From: Arachis hypogaea
Lineage: Eukaryota > Streptophyta > Magnoliopsida > Fabales > Fabaceae
Reading direction: 5' to 3'
Length of the DNA: 64,000 nucleotides
NCBI RefSeq assembly: GCF_003086295.3
Contig: NC_092040.1
Coordinates: 54,849,559-54,913,558, forward strand
This document shows positions 34,148 through 46,300 of the stretch, one piece after another; position 1 is the stretch's first letter; the number at the start of each line of letters is the position of its first letter. The notes under the pieces were generated by a model. The model had not been told where the DNA came from. It searched no databases and was given only the letters and a program-made list of their open reading frames with translations. Position numbers and translations under genes: made by a program.

Positions 34148-35994
34148 TTATAACCTCTATTCATGGATTTGTGTCTTGGTTTTTATCAACTCTTTACCCT
34201 TATTCAACTATTCGAATGGTTTTACTTTTTTCTTCCGGATTTTGTGCTATGATTGAAAACATGCTTCTTTGGACTTTATATTTGCTATATTTAAATCTCT
34301 CTAATTACCATTCGATGTCGTGATATGTGTGTTAAGTGATTTCGAAGATTACAGGACAGGAATGGCTTAGAGGATGGAAAGGAAGCATGCAAAAGTGGAA
34401 GGAATACAAGAAACTGAAGGAATTGCCAAAGCTATCAGCCTGACCTCTTCGCACTCAAACGGTCATAACTTCAGCAACAGAGTTTCAAATGATGCAGTTT
34501 TAGTTGTGTTGTTAAGCTAACGTCCGGGTCTTCGATTTGATATATAACTTACCATAGTGGCCATACACGTAGGTGACGCGAACGCATGCTACACGTGGAC
34601 GCGTCGCAGTGATGAAAATCAGCGTGTTTGATTTCATAACCAGCGAACTCTGGGCTGTTTTTGACCCAGTTCTCGATCCAGAAAACACATATTAGAGGCT
34701 ATAAAGTGGGAGAATGCATCCATTCAGAAGGGAACAACTCATAATTCACTTCTCATAATTTAGATGTAGTTTTCAGTGAGAGAGGTTCTCTCCTCTCTCT
34801 TAGGTTTTAGGAATTTGGAGTTCTCTTAGTTTTAGGATTTAGGATTATTTCTTCTTCAATCACAGGTTCGATGATCCTTTTACTTATTTTCTCAATTTGG
34901 TTAGAAAGCATGATTAGAGAATAGTAGAGTGAATTACCCTATACACTTGAGAGACTAGAGTGATATACACTACCAGTAAGGGTTCAATGCTTGATTTTAT
35001 GTTCCCTGCTATCATGAGCTATCTTCTTACAAGTTTGCTTGTCTTTTATTGTGTAATTTGAATTAGTGGAATTTGATTCATATTTGTCTTGGAGAACTTA
35101 TTTACTTTTAACCAAGTAGGTAGAAACATTTTGCACGTACTTGCATTCACAAAAATAGGTTGCATTGCATACTCTTTATCATTCCTATTCACTTCTTTAT
35201 AGTTTCTCTTGAGTTTAGCATGAGAACATGATAATGTTTAAGTGTTGGGAGGTTGATAAACCTCTATTTCATGGATTATCTTGTGCTCAATTGAGTGGTT
35301 TTTATCAACTCTTTACCCACTTATTCATATTATTCGAATGGTTTTACTTTTTTCTTCTGGATTTTGTGCTATGATTGAAAACATGCTTCTTTGGACTTTA
35401 AATTTGCTATATTTAAATCTATCTTGTTACCATTCGATGTCGTGATATGTGTGCTAAGTGATTTCAAAGATTACAGGGCAGGAATGGCTTAGAGGATGGA
35501 AAGGAAGCATGCAATAGTGGAAAGAATACAAGAAATTGACGGAATTGCCAAAGCTGTCAGCCTGACCTCTTCGCACTCAAACGGTCATAACTTTAGCAAT
35601 AGAGGTCCAAATGATGCAGTTTTAGTTGTGTTGGAAAGCTAACGTCCGGAGCTTTGATTTGATATATAATTTGTCATAGTGGCCTTACAGCTAGGCGACG
35701 CGAATGCATGCTACACGCGGACGCGTCGCAGTGATGAAAATCAGCGTGTTTGATTTCATAACCAGCGAATTCTGGGCTGTTTTTGACCCAGTTCTCGGCC
35801 AAGAAAACACATATTAGAGGCTATAAAGTGGGGGAATGCATCCATTCAGAAGGGAACAGATCATAATTCACTTTTCATAATTTAGATGTAGTTTTTAGAG
35901 AGAGAGGTTCTCTCCTCTGTCTTAGGTTTTAGGAATTAGGATTTCTCTTAGGTTTAGGATTTAGGATTATTTCTTCTTCAATCACAGGTTCATT
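34148..35994 (+). repeat. LTR-derived tandem array, block 4
   Basis: A monomer from about 34149 to 35253 (first ~60 bases poor) and the first 741 bases of the next (35254-35994), which resumes at 40397 after the solo LTR (741 + 380 = 1121). No genes. Confidence 0.88.
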
Positions 35995-37244
35995 TGTAAC
36001 ACCCTAATATTCAAATCCTTATGCTCGAGTCATAAGTCAATGATATTACGGTGGTACGACTCTCAGGTGGATTTTTAATATATAAAATATAGGTAATTTC
36101 GAAAGGAGTATTAATCGAGAAGCCTGAAAGGAGTAGAAATAAAATTGCAAAGACGTATCACTCACGTTTCGACAACGAAAAGTTAAACCGCGAAGCCGAA
36201 AGCGATATACGGACAAGGCATAAAGGAGATTAAGAGATAGATAACAGATAGATATATATAACATAAGTAAATAGCCACTAGTCGCGACCCGCGAAGTTTA
36301 GGCCGGCTAGGGTACAATATGGAAGTAGTTGACAACAGTGCATCCTAATCTCTCCCAAAGGAAACATAAGAGCCTCTATAGGCAAGTTCCAAAAAAGTTC
36401 AACACATAACATAATATCTTCAAAACAAAGGTGGAGAGATTCTAAGCAAAACACAAAGTAGAGAAAATGAAGATCTTCGCCGGCTCTCAGACGAACCGCA
36501 GCTCACATCTGAGCACTTGGACCTGTATCTGAAAAACAAGAGATATATACGGAATGAGAACCCCGGGCCCATGGGTTCCCAGTACGGTAAAAGTGCCAAA
36601 TAAATACAATGCACTGCAACAAAAACTCACTAAGCATCCTAAACTCCTTTTCACCAAGTATCCAGCCTAGATTCTCACTAATCCATAAATAGGCATCTGT
36701 TGTAAGGGGATACTAAATCTAGTTCATGTTACACATGTTTCCCAACTCGCTGATTCTTTCACAAATCAGACTTAGAATCATAAGCAAAACCATTACCAGT
36801 TGTTCTGCCTCAGCAACTTTATATCAATACATCATACCCTCGCCTGGAGCTAGTGAAATCACATCACTGCGTCTACCCAGGGGGCTCAAATGATCTCATT
36901 CAAAAATCATCATCATTATGCAATCGCATTATCAATTCGTCTCGTCAAGAACAGCCCCCAACATCCACCAACACCATCATGAGGGATCTCTCAGTTGTAC
37001 AAACACAATCAATGCAGACAAGTAATACACAACTAAGGTACAAGTAGAACAAGTAGCATGTAATCAGGTAATATAGCATATATGATATAGAAATCCAAAA
37101 CAAATAGGCAAACCCAAACAATTCAAACATATGCAAATGATGTATGCCTGCCCTATGGCTGATGATATCATCTGTCGGTTATCAAGCCAACCCGACGTGT
37201 CCGGTAGCTAACCCGGGCACAGTCTCTCTGTTGCGTATTAATAT

Positions 37245-37379
37245 CATTAGAGGAAATATGTGCCCTGTCACCATTAGAGGGTATCTGCGCCCTGTCGCCA
37301 TTAGAGGGTATCTGCGCCCTGTCGCCATTAGAGGGTATCTGCGCCCTGTCGCCATTAGAGGGTATCGGTGCCCTGTCAC
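37245..37379 (+). repeat. 27-bp minisatellite, five units, in the solo LTR
   Basis: Units CATTAGAGGGTATCTGCGCC.. start at 37245, 37272, 37299, 37326 and 37353. The inner three are identical, and the outer two carry the variants AAATATGTG and CGGTG. Because 27 is divisible by three, it stays open in several frames, which explains spurious frames on both strands. Confidence 0.92.
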
Positions 37380-38009
37380 CCTTACAACCAGAGAGAAAAC
37401 ACAAGCATTGACCCGGAGCAAGCGGGACGAACCACAACCCTTGCTACTACCCAGGTATCTGAGTTACATTCATTCAAAACTCCATAATTAATTCATTTAT
37501 CATAAACATCATTTTTCGTCTCATACCCGGAGCAAGTGGACTAGCCACTGCTACTACCCAGGGAAACTCGTAACTCAGATAGTGGAAGTGCAAATCACAA
37601 TCATCAATAATTCAGCATAAACATGCATGAATTCTCATCCATGGATCAACATCCATATCAGCCATCCGGCTCACGGTTAAATCCATAACCAGCCAATATT
37701 CATAGCATACACAGCTATTCCGGCTCACGGTTCAATCTAGAACCAGCCAATTCATAAACAATTACGGCCCTTCGGCCAATGGCATAACAAGCACTTCCAC
37801 CATCATCCTCCCCATCTCACATAATCCTCAATGATCCTCATTGATTATTCATTTTCCCCTTGCTTCACTCGCAAGTTATCTCATTCACTAGCCCTTTTCT
37901 AATAGCTAGGCATATCATAAAGATTTAAGATATAAGTGGTGAGATCGGAGGCTTAGAAGTATGAGATTTGGCTTTTAAAACTCAAATATCAACTTTGGCA
38001 TGAAGACAA

Positions 38010-38320
38010 TGCCACGCGTACGCGTACTCCACGCGCACGCGTGGATGTCCTTAAAAACTCATCGACGCGCAAGCGTCATGCACGCTAACGCGTGTATTAA
38101 AAATCTGCCAAATCGACGCGCACGCGTCAACCACGCGTACGCATAGATACTCTCGTGCCCCAGGCACAAAGCTGGCACAGTTCTGGCACAACTCTCTGGA
38201 AAATGGCTGGGCATTGGGTGCAGCACTATCGGCGCGCCCGCGCACATCACGCGCACGCGTGGATGGCGTTTTCTGGAAGATCGGCGCATACGCGCCAAGT
38301 GCGCCCACGCGCAAGGGATT
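38010..38320. repeat. ACGCG/CGCGT-rich block in the solo LTR
   Basis: A CpG-dense cluster of phrases such as CCACGCGTACGCG, ACGCGCACGCGT and GGCGCGCCCGCGC in otherwise A+T-rich LTR. The same phrase type recurs in the array monomers and in element E. Confidence 0.75.
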
Positions 38321-40003
38321 ATTCTGCTAAAAATTTTCTAAGTTAAAAACTGCAGAATTCACAGATTCAACCCCCAATCTTCCGACGGACATAACTTCCT
38401 CATTTTAAATCATTTTTCACCCGTTCTTCGAACGGCATGGACATCCCGGATCCAATTTCATTTCTAAACAGATTTGGCACAAAACAAAGATCCGTAGTCC
38501 AAGCTATGTCCCGTCAAAGTATGCCCAAAAACCATGTTTTCATATAAAACCACAAAGTGCCATTTTCAAAACAAGCCATTTTCAACTCTTTTCAAAATCA
38601 ACCAAAGCATGCCAATTTCAACCCTTTTTGAAACCAATCAAAATATACCAAAATCAACATCAAGCCTCCTCAACTCATACATTAATACCTTGCCACAATT
38701 CACAAACCGCCATATAACCATCTTTGCCTATTTCAAACGAATGGCTAAATTACAAACATATCAACATGCCATACATCCTTCCTCATCCAAATTTTCCAAC
38801 AATATTATTTCCAATCAACCATCACTATACATAACCAATATCATACTCACTATCACGTGGTTTCACCCCCAAATCAACCTTAATCATTTCTCAAGCATAT
38901 ATCACAACATACATATCTCTCATGCATTATCATACCATCAAGGCATCAATAATCATACTCACATATATGACCACATAATATATCTCAACCAAAATCAAAC
39001 ATACCTCATCTATACAATTTCACCCAAAATTACCAATTTCCACACTTCAACTCCTCAAACCTCATTATCCAATAACCAACCCCATCATTCATATATTCAT
39101 TACATGAAATTCATCCAATCACTTGTGTCATCATACAATGCACACATCAACTTACCTCCCTTACCTCTTTTCGGCCTCCGGCCCAAAATTTACGGCCTCC
39201 GGCCCAATTTCACAATTTAAATGCATAAACCACAAATTAATACTCATTACCCAATACATCAAATTTTCAATACACCAAGCATACAAGGCCACACAATTCT
39301 CAACCCAATCATCAATTCACATTACATAACAACTATGCATATTAGCATCAACCATTTACACAATCCAAACTTAATCCTAGGGCATCTAGCCTAGGAATTC
39401 TCATCACACCACACGGTACTTAAATGAAACTTAAACCGTACCTCTTGTAGCCAACTCAATTGAGCCTCTTCTATGGAAGTCTCCACCAACCCTTAGCTCC
39501 AAGCCTCACCAAAGCTCCACAAGCAATACCAACCTCCCAATTGTGCATCAAAATCACCAAATACACTAACATAACCAATATCACATACATACATCAACCT
39601 AGGGCTCATAAGGATGATAAATCACAAGGGTTTGAGCACTTCTTACCTCAGCCCATATGAAGTAGGGATAGAACCCACTTAGAATCCATGTTGGAGTATC
39701 CCTAAACACCCAAAATCACAAGATTTCAACACTAACTTCCCAAAAATGTGTAACAGTGGGGAAATTCGAAAACTGGGCAGAGATGAATGAAATACTCACC
39801 ACAAAACTTAAATAGAAATGTAGAGGATGAGAAGAGCAACGCGTGGCCGCAAACGGCTCGTCAATCGGAGCTCCGTAGCTCAAGTTATGGTGGTTTGAAG
39901 ATCAAAGAGAGTTAGGTTTTCTCTCTTCTCTTCTCTCTTCTCAAATCAGCGCCCCACACTACTCTTTTAGGGTAAAAATGAGCTGAAATGCTCATAACTA
40001 ATG

Positions 40004-40011
40004 TTTATATA
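40004..40011 (-). promoter_or_regulatory. TATA-like box in the solo LTR
   Basis: The minus strand reads AACATATATAAACATTAG. It is followed by a leader with CT/GA-rich runs near 39920-39950. Plausible core promoter of the LTR. Confidence 0.5.
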
Positions 40012-40391
40012 TGTTGGGTCTTGGGCCCACTTAGGCTCAGTTCACTTATTTTTGTCCGTTGGCCCAATTTTGGGCCAAAACCTTTAAGATTAGCGCTTCA
40101 AACCGCACTTTAAATATTTCTACCTCCCCTAATCATAATTCCTCATTTCTTAATATTATTTACTCATAATCAAATTTCTCAGCTGCAGTACCAGACAGGT
40201 CTCAGCCGGTACTGCCGGTCAAAATTCCACTGCGCGCTTTTACACAGGAAACTATGTCTTCCGACTCAGAAAAACTCACTGAATCCAAATATCATATTTA
40301 AATCATCAAATTCCAATTGCAAAATCTTCTAACCCTATTCGCTCCTACTTAACTTATTATTTAATCAATTTCGGTTAGACCGGGTATTACA

Positions 40392-43300
40392 TCATTGATC
40401 CTTTTACTTATTTTCTAAATTTGGTTAGAAAGCATGATTAGAGAATAGTAGAGTGAATTACCCAATACACTTGAGAGACTAGAGTGATATACACTACTAG
40501 TAAGGGATCAATGCTTGATTTTATGTTCCCTGCTATCATGAGCTATCTTCTTACGAGTTTACTTGTCTTTTATTGTGTAATTTGAATTAGTGGAATTTGA
40601 TTCATATTTGTCTTGGAGAACTTATTTACTTTTAACCAAGTAGGTAGAAAATTTTGCATGTAGTTGCATTCACATAGATAGGTTGCATTGCATACTCTCT
40701 ATCATTCCTATTCACTCCTTTATAGTTTCTCTTGTGTTTAGCATGAGAACATGCTAATGTTTAAGTGTGGGGAGGTTGATAAACCTCTATTTCATGGTTT
40801 ACCTTGTGCTCAATTGAGCGGTTTTTATCAACTCTTTACCCACTTATTCATACTATTTGAATGGTTTTACTTTTTTCATCCGGATTTTGTGCTATGATTG
40901 AAAAGATACTTCTTTGGAATTTAAATTTGCTATATTTAAATCTCTCTTATTACCATTCGATGTCGTGATATGTGTGTTAAGTGATTTCGGAGATTACATG
41001 GAAGGAATGACTTAGAGGATGGAAAGGAAGCATGCAAAAGTGGAAGGAATACAAGAAACTGAAGGAATTGCCAAAGCTGTTAGAATGACCTCTTCGCACT
41101 CAAACGGTCATAACTTCAGTCAAAGCGGTCCAAATGATGCAGTTCTCACATTGTTGGAAAGCTAACGTCTGGGGCTTCGATTTGATATATAATTTACAAT
41201 AGTGGCCATACAGCTAGGTGACGCGAATGCATGCTACACGCAGACGCATCACAGTGATGAAAATCAGCGTGTTTGATTTCATAACCAGCGAATTCTGGGC
41301 TATTTTTGACCCAGTTCTCCGCCCAGAAAACACATACTAGAGGTTATAAAGTGGGGGAATGCATCCATTCAGAAGGGAACAACTCATAATTCACTTTTTA
41401 TAATTTAGATGTAGTTTTTAGGGAGAGAGGTTCTCTCTTCTCTCTTAGGTTTTAGGAATTAGGATTTCTCTTAGTTTTAGAATTTAGGATTATTTCTTCT
41501 TCAATCATAGGTTCAATATTCCTTTTACTTATTTTCTCAATTTGGTTAGAAAGCATGATTAGAGAATAGTAGAGTGAATTACCCTATACACTTGAGAGAC
41601 TAAAGTGATATACACTACCAGTAAGGGTTCAATGCCTGATTCTATGTTCCCTGCTTTCATGAGCTATCTTCTTATAAGTTTACATGTCTTTTATTTTGTA
41701 ATTTGAATTAGTGGAATTTTATTCATATTTTTATTGGAGAACTTATTTACTTTTAACCAAGTTGGTAGAAATATTTTGCATGTAGTTGCATTCACATAGA
41801 TAGATTGCATTGCATACTCTCTATCATTCTTCTTCACTCCTTTATAGTTTCTCTTGAGTTTAGCATGAGGACATGCTAATGTTTAAGTGTGGGGAGGTTG
41901 ATAAACCTCTATTTCATGGTTTATCTTGTGCTCAATTGAATGGTTTTTATCAACTATTTATCCACTTATTCATACTATTTGCATGGTTTTATTTTTTCCT
42001 TCTGGATTTTGTGCTATGATTGAAAACATGCATCTTTGGACATTAAATTTGCTATGTTTAAATCTCTGTTATTACCATTCGATGCCTTAATATGTGTGTT
42101 AAGTGATTTCAGAGATTATAGGGCAGGAATGACTTAGAGGATGGAAAGGAAGCATGCAAAAGTGGAAGGAATACAAGAAACTGAAGGAATTGCCAAAGCT
42201 TTCAGCCTGACCTCTTCGCACTCAAACGGTCATAACTTGAGCTAGAGAGGTCCAAATGATGCGGTTCCAGTTGTGTTCAAAAGCTAACATCTGGGGCTTC
42301 AATTTGATATATAATATTTTATAGTGGCTGAACAGCTAGGTGATGCGAACGTGTGCTCCACGCGGACGCATCGTAGTGACGAAAATCTATGTGTTTGATT
42401 TCTTAACCAGCGAATTCTTGGCTGTTTTTGACCCAGTTCTCGGCCCAGAAAAAACATATTAGAGGCTATAAAGTGGTGGAATGCATCCATTCAGAAGGGA
42501 ACAACTCATAATTCACTTTTCATAATTTAGATGTAGTTTTCAGAGAGAGAGGTTCTCTCCTCTCTCTTAGGTTTTAGGAATTAGGATTTCTCTTAGTTTT
42601 AGGATTTAGGATTATTTCTTCCTCAATCACATGTTCAATGTTCCTTTTACTTATTTTCTCAATTTGGTTAGAAAGCATGATTAGAGAATAGTAGAGTGAA
42701 TTACCCTATACACGTGAGAGACTAGAGTGATATACACTACCAGTAAGGGTTCAATGCTTGATTCTATGTTCCCTGCTTTCATGAGCTATCTTCTTTCAAG
42801 TTTAATTGTCTTTTATTGTGTAATTTGAATTAGTGGAATTTGATTCATATTTGTGTTGGAGAACTTATTTACTTTTAACTAAGTAGGTAGAAATATTTTG
42901 CATGTAGTTGCATTCACATCGATAGGTTACATTGCATACTCTCTATCATTCTTCTTCACTCCTTTATAGTTTCTCTTGAGTTTAGCATGAGGACATGCTA
43001 ATGCTTACGTGTGGGAAGGTTGATAAACCTCTATTTCATGGTTTATCTTGTGCTCAATTGAGTGGTTTTTATCAACTCTTTACCCACGTATTTATACTAT
43101 TTGCATGGTTTTACTTTTTCCTTACGAATTTTGTGCTATGATTGAAAACATGCTTCTTTGGACTTTAAATTTGCTATGTTTAAATCTCTGTTATTACCAT
43201 TCGATGTCGTTATATATTTGTTAAGTGATTTTGGAGATTACAGGGCAGGAATGGCTTAGAGGATGGAAAAAAGCATGCAAAAGTGGAAGGAATACAAGAA

Positions 43301-46300
43301 ACTGAAGGAATTGCCATAGCTGTCAACTTGATGTCTTCGCACTCAAACGGTCATAACTTAAGCTACAGAGGTCCAAATGATGCGGTTCTAGTTGTGTTGG
43401 AAAACTAACGTTTGGGGCTTCAATTTGATATATAAGTTGCCATAGTGGTCATACAGGTGACGCGAATGCATGCTCCACTCGGACGCGTCGCAGTGACAAA
43501 AATCAGCGTGTTTGATTTCATAACTTGCGAATTCTAGGCTGTTTTTGACTCAGTTCTCGGCTCAGAAAACACATATTAGAGGCTATAAAGTGGGGGAATT
43601 CATCCATTCAGAAAGGAACAACTCATAATTTATTTTTCATAATTTAGATGTAGTTTTTAGAGAGAGAGGTTCTCTCCTCTCTCTTAGGTTTTAGGAATTA
43701 GGATTTCTCTTAGTTTTAGGATTTAGGATTATTTCTTCTTCAATCACAGGTTCAATGTTCCTTTTACTTATTTTCTCAATTTGGTTAGAAAGCATGATTA
43801 GAGAAGAGTAGAGTGAATTACCCTATCCACTTGAGAGACTAGAGTGATATACACTACCAGTAAGGGTTCAATGCTTGATTCTATGTTCCCTGCTTTCATG
43901 AGCTATCTTCTTACAAGTTTACTTGTCTTTTATTGTGTAATTTGAATTAGTGGAATTTGATTCATATTTGTCTTGGAGAACTTATTTACTTTTAACCAAG
44001 TAGGTAGAAATATTTTGTATGTAGTTGCATTCACATAGATAGGTTGCATTGCATACTCTCTATCATTCCTCTTCACTCCTTTATAGTTTCTCTTGAGTTT
44101 AGCATGAGGACATGCTAATGTTTTAGTGTGGGGAGATTGATAAACCTCTATTTTATTATTTATCTTGTGCTCAATTGAGTGGTTTTTATCAACTCTTTAC
44201 CCACTTATTCATACTATTTGCATGGTTTTACTTTTTCCTTCCGGATTTTGTGCTATGATTGAAAACATTGTTCTTTGGACTTTAAATTTGCTATGTTTAA
44301 ATCTCTCTTATTACCATTCGATGTCGTGATATGTGTGTTAAGTAATTTCGGAGATTACAGGGCAGGAATGAGAGGATGGAAAGGAAGCATGCAAAAGTGG
44401 AAGGAATACAAGAAACTGAAGGAACTGCCAAAACTGTCAACCTGATGTCTTCGCACTCAAACGGTCATAACTTGAGCTACAGAGGTCCAAATGATGCGGT
44501 TCTAGTTGTGTTGGAAAACTAACGTTCAGGGCTTCAATTTGATATATAAGTTGCCATAGTGGTCGTACAGCTAGGTGACGCGAATGCATGCTCCACTCGG
44601 ACGCGTCGCAGTGACGAAAATCAGCGTGTTTGATTTCATAACTTGCGAATTCTGGGCTGTTTTTGACTCAGTTCTCGGCCCAGAAAACACATATTAGAGG
44701 CTATAAAGTGGGGGAATTCATCCATTCAGAAAGGAACAACTCATAATTCATTTTTCATAATTTAGATGTAGTTTTAAGAGAGAGAGGTTCTCTCCTCTCT
44801 CTTAGGTTTTAGGAATTAGGATTTCTCTTAGTTTTAGGATTTAGGATTATTTCTTCTTCAATCACAGGTTCAATGTTCCTTTTACTTATTTTCTCAAGTT
44901 GGTTAGAAAGCATGGTTAGAAAAGAGTAGAGTGAATTACCCTATCCACTTGAGAGACTAGAGTGATATACACTACTAGTAAGGGTTCAATGCTTGATTCT
45001 ATGTTCCCTGCTTTCATGAGCTATCTTCTTACAAGTTTACTTGTCTTTTATTGTGTAATTTGAATTAGTGGAATTTGATTCATATTTGTCTTGGAAAACT
45101 TATTTACTTTTAACCAAGTAGGTAGAAATACTTTGCATGTAGTTGCATTCACATAGATAGGTTGCATTGCATACTCTCTATCATTCCTCTTCACTCCTTT
45201 ATAGTTTCTCTTGAGTTTAGCATGAGGACATGCTAATGTTTCAGTGTGGGGAGATTGATAAACCTCTATTTCACTATTTATCTTGTGCTAAATTGAGTGG
45301 TTTTTATTAACTCTTTACCCACTTATTCATACTATTTGCACGGTTTTACTTTTTCCTTTCGGATTTTGTGCTATGATTGAAAACATACTTCTTTGGACTT
45401 TAAATTTGCTATGTTTAAATCTTTCTTATTACCATTCGATGCCGTGATATGTGTGTTAAGTGATTTCGCAGATTACAGGACAAGAATGGCTTAGAGGATG
45501 GAAAGGAAGCAGGCAAAAGTGGAAGGAATACAAGAAACTGAAGGAACTGCCACAGTTGTCAGCCTGACCTCATCGCACTCAAACAGTCATAACTTGAGCT
45601 ACAAAGGTCCAAATGATGCGGTTTCAGTTGCGTTGGAAAGCTAACATCTGGGGCTTCGATTTGATATATAAGTTGTCATAGTGGCCATACAGCTAGGTGA
45701 GGCAGACACGTGCTCCACACGGATGCGTCGCATTGACGAAAATCAGCGTGTTTGATTTCATAACCAGCAAAATCTGGGCTAATTTTGACCCAATTCTCGG
45801 CCCATAAAATACATATTAGAGGCTCTAAAGTGGGGGAATGCATCCATTCAGAAGGGAACAACTCATAATTCACTTTTCATAATTTATATGTAGTTTTTAG
45901 AGAGAGAGAGGTTCTCTCCTCTCTCTTAGGTTTTAGGAATTAGGATTTCTCTTAGTTTTAGGATTTAGGATTATTTCTTCTTCAATCAAAGGTTCAATGT
46001 TCCTTTTACTTATTTTCTCAATTTGGTTAGAAAGCATGATTAGAGAAGAGTAGAGTGAATTACCCTATACACTCGAGAGACTAAAGTGATATACACTACC
46101 AGTAAGGGTTCAATGCTTGATTCTATGTTCCCTGTTTTCATGAGCTATCTTCTTACAAGTTTACTTGTCTTTTATTGTGTAATTTGAATTAGTGAAATTT
46201 GATTCAAATTTGTCATGGAGAACGTATTTACTTTTAACCAAGTAGGTAGAAATATTTTGCATGTAGTTGCATTCACATAGATAGGTTGCATTGCATACTC

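Larger units (their letters stand above)
35995..40391 (-). mobile_element. Solo LTR, 4397 bp, TSD TCATT
   Basis: The ends TGTAACACCC and GGGTATTACA form inverted termini, and TCATT flanks both sides (35990-35994, 40392-40396). No primer site, polypurine tract or gag-pol homology is visible. I read it as one very long LTR left after recombination between the two LTRs of a gypsy element, probably a Tekay-like chromovirus by its ends (low certainty). The minus-strand orientation rests on a TATA box at 40004-40011 about 385 bases from the minus-strand start. An open frame at 38534-39220 is Asn/His/Thr-rich low-complexity sequence and not supported as a gene. Confidence 0.8.

Noticed and set aside
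33016..34164. Long open frames on both strands across the gap
   Set aside because: They consist of unknown bases (1000 N) and have no coding meaning.
37144..37491. Open frames with a 9-residue repeat on both strands
   Set aside because: Produced by the 27-bp minisatellite, whose period is a multiple of three.
38534..39220. 228-residue plus-strand open frame in the solo LTR
   Set aside because: Asn/His/Thr/Ile-rich composition, no domain, antisense to the LTR transcription direction; explained by A/C-rich sequence poor in TAA/TAG/TGA.
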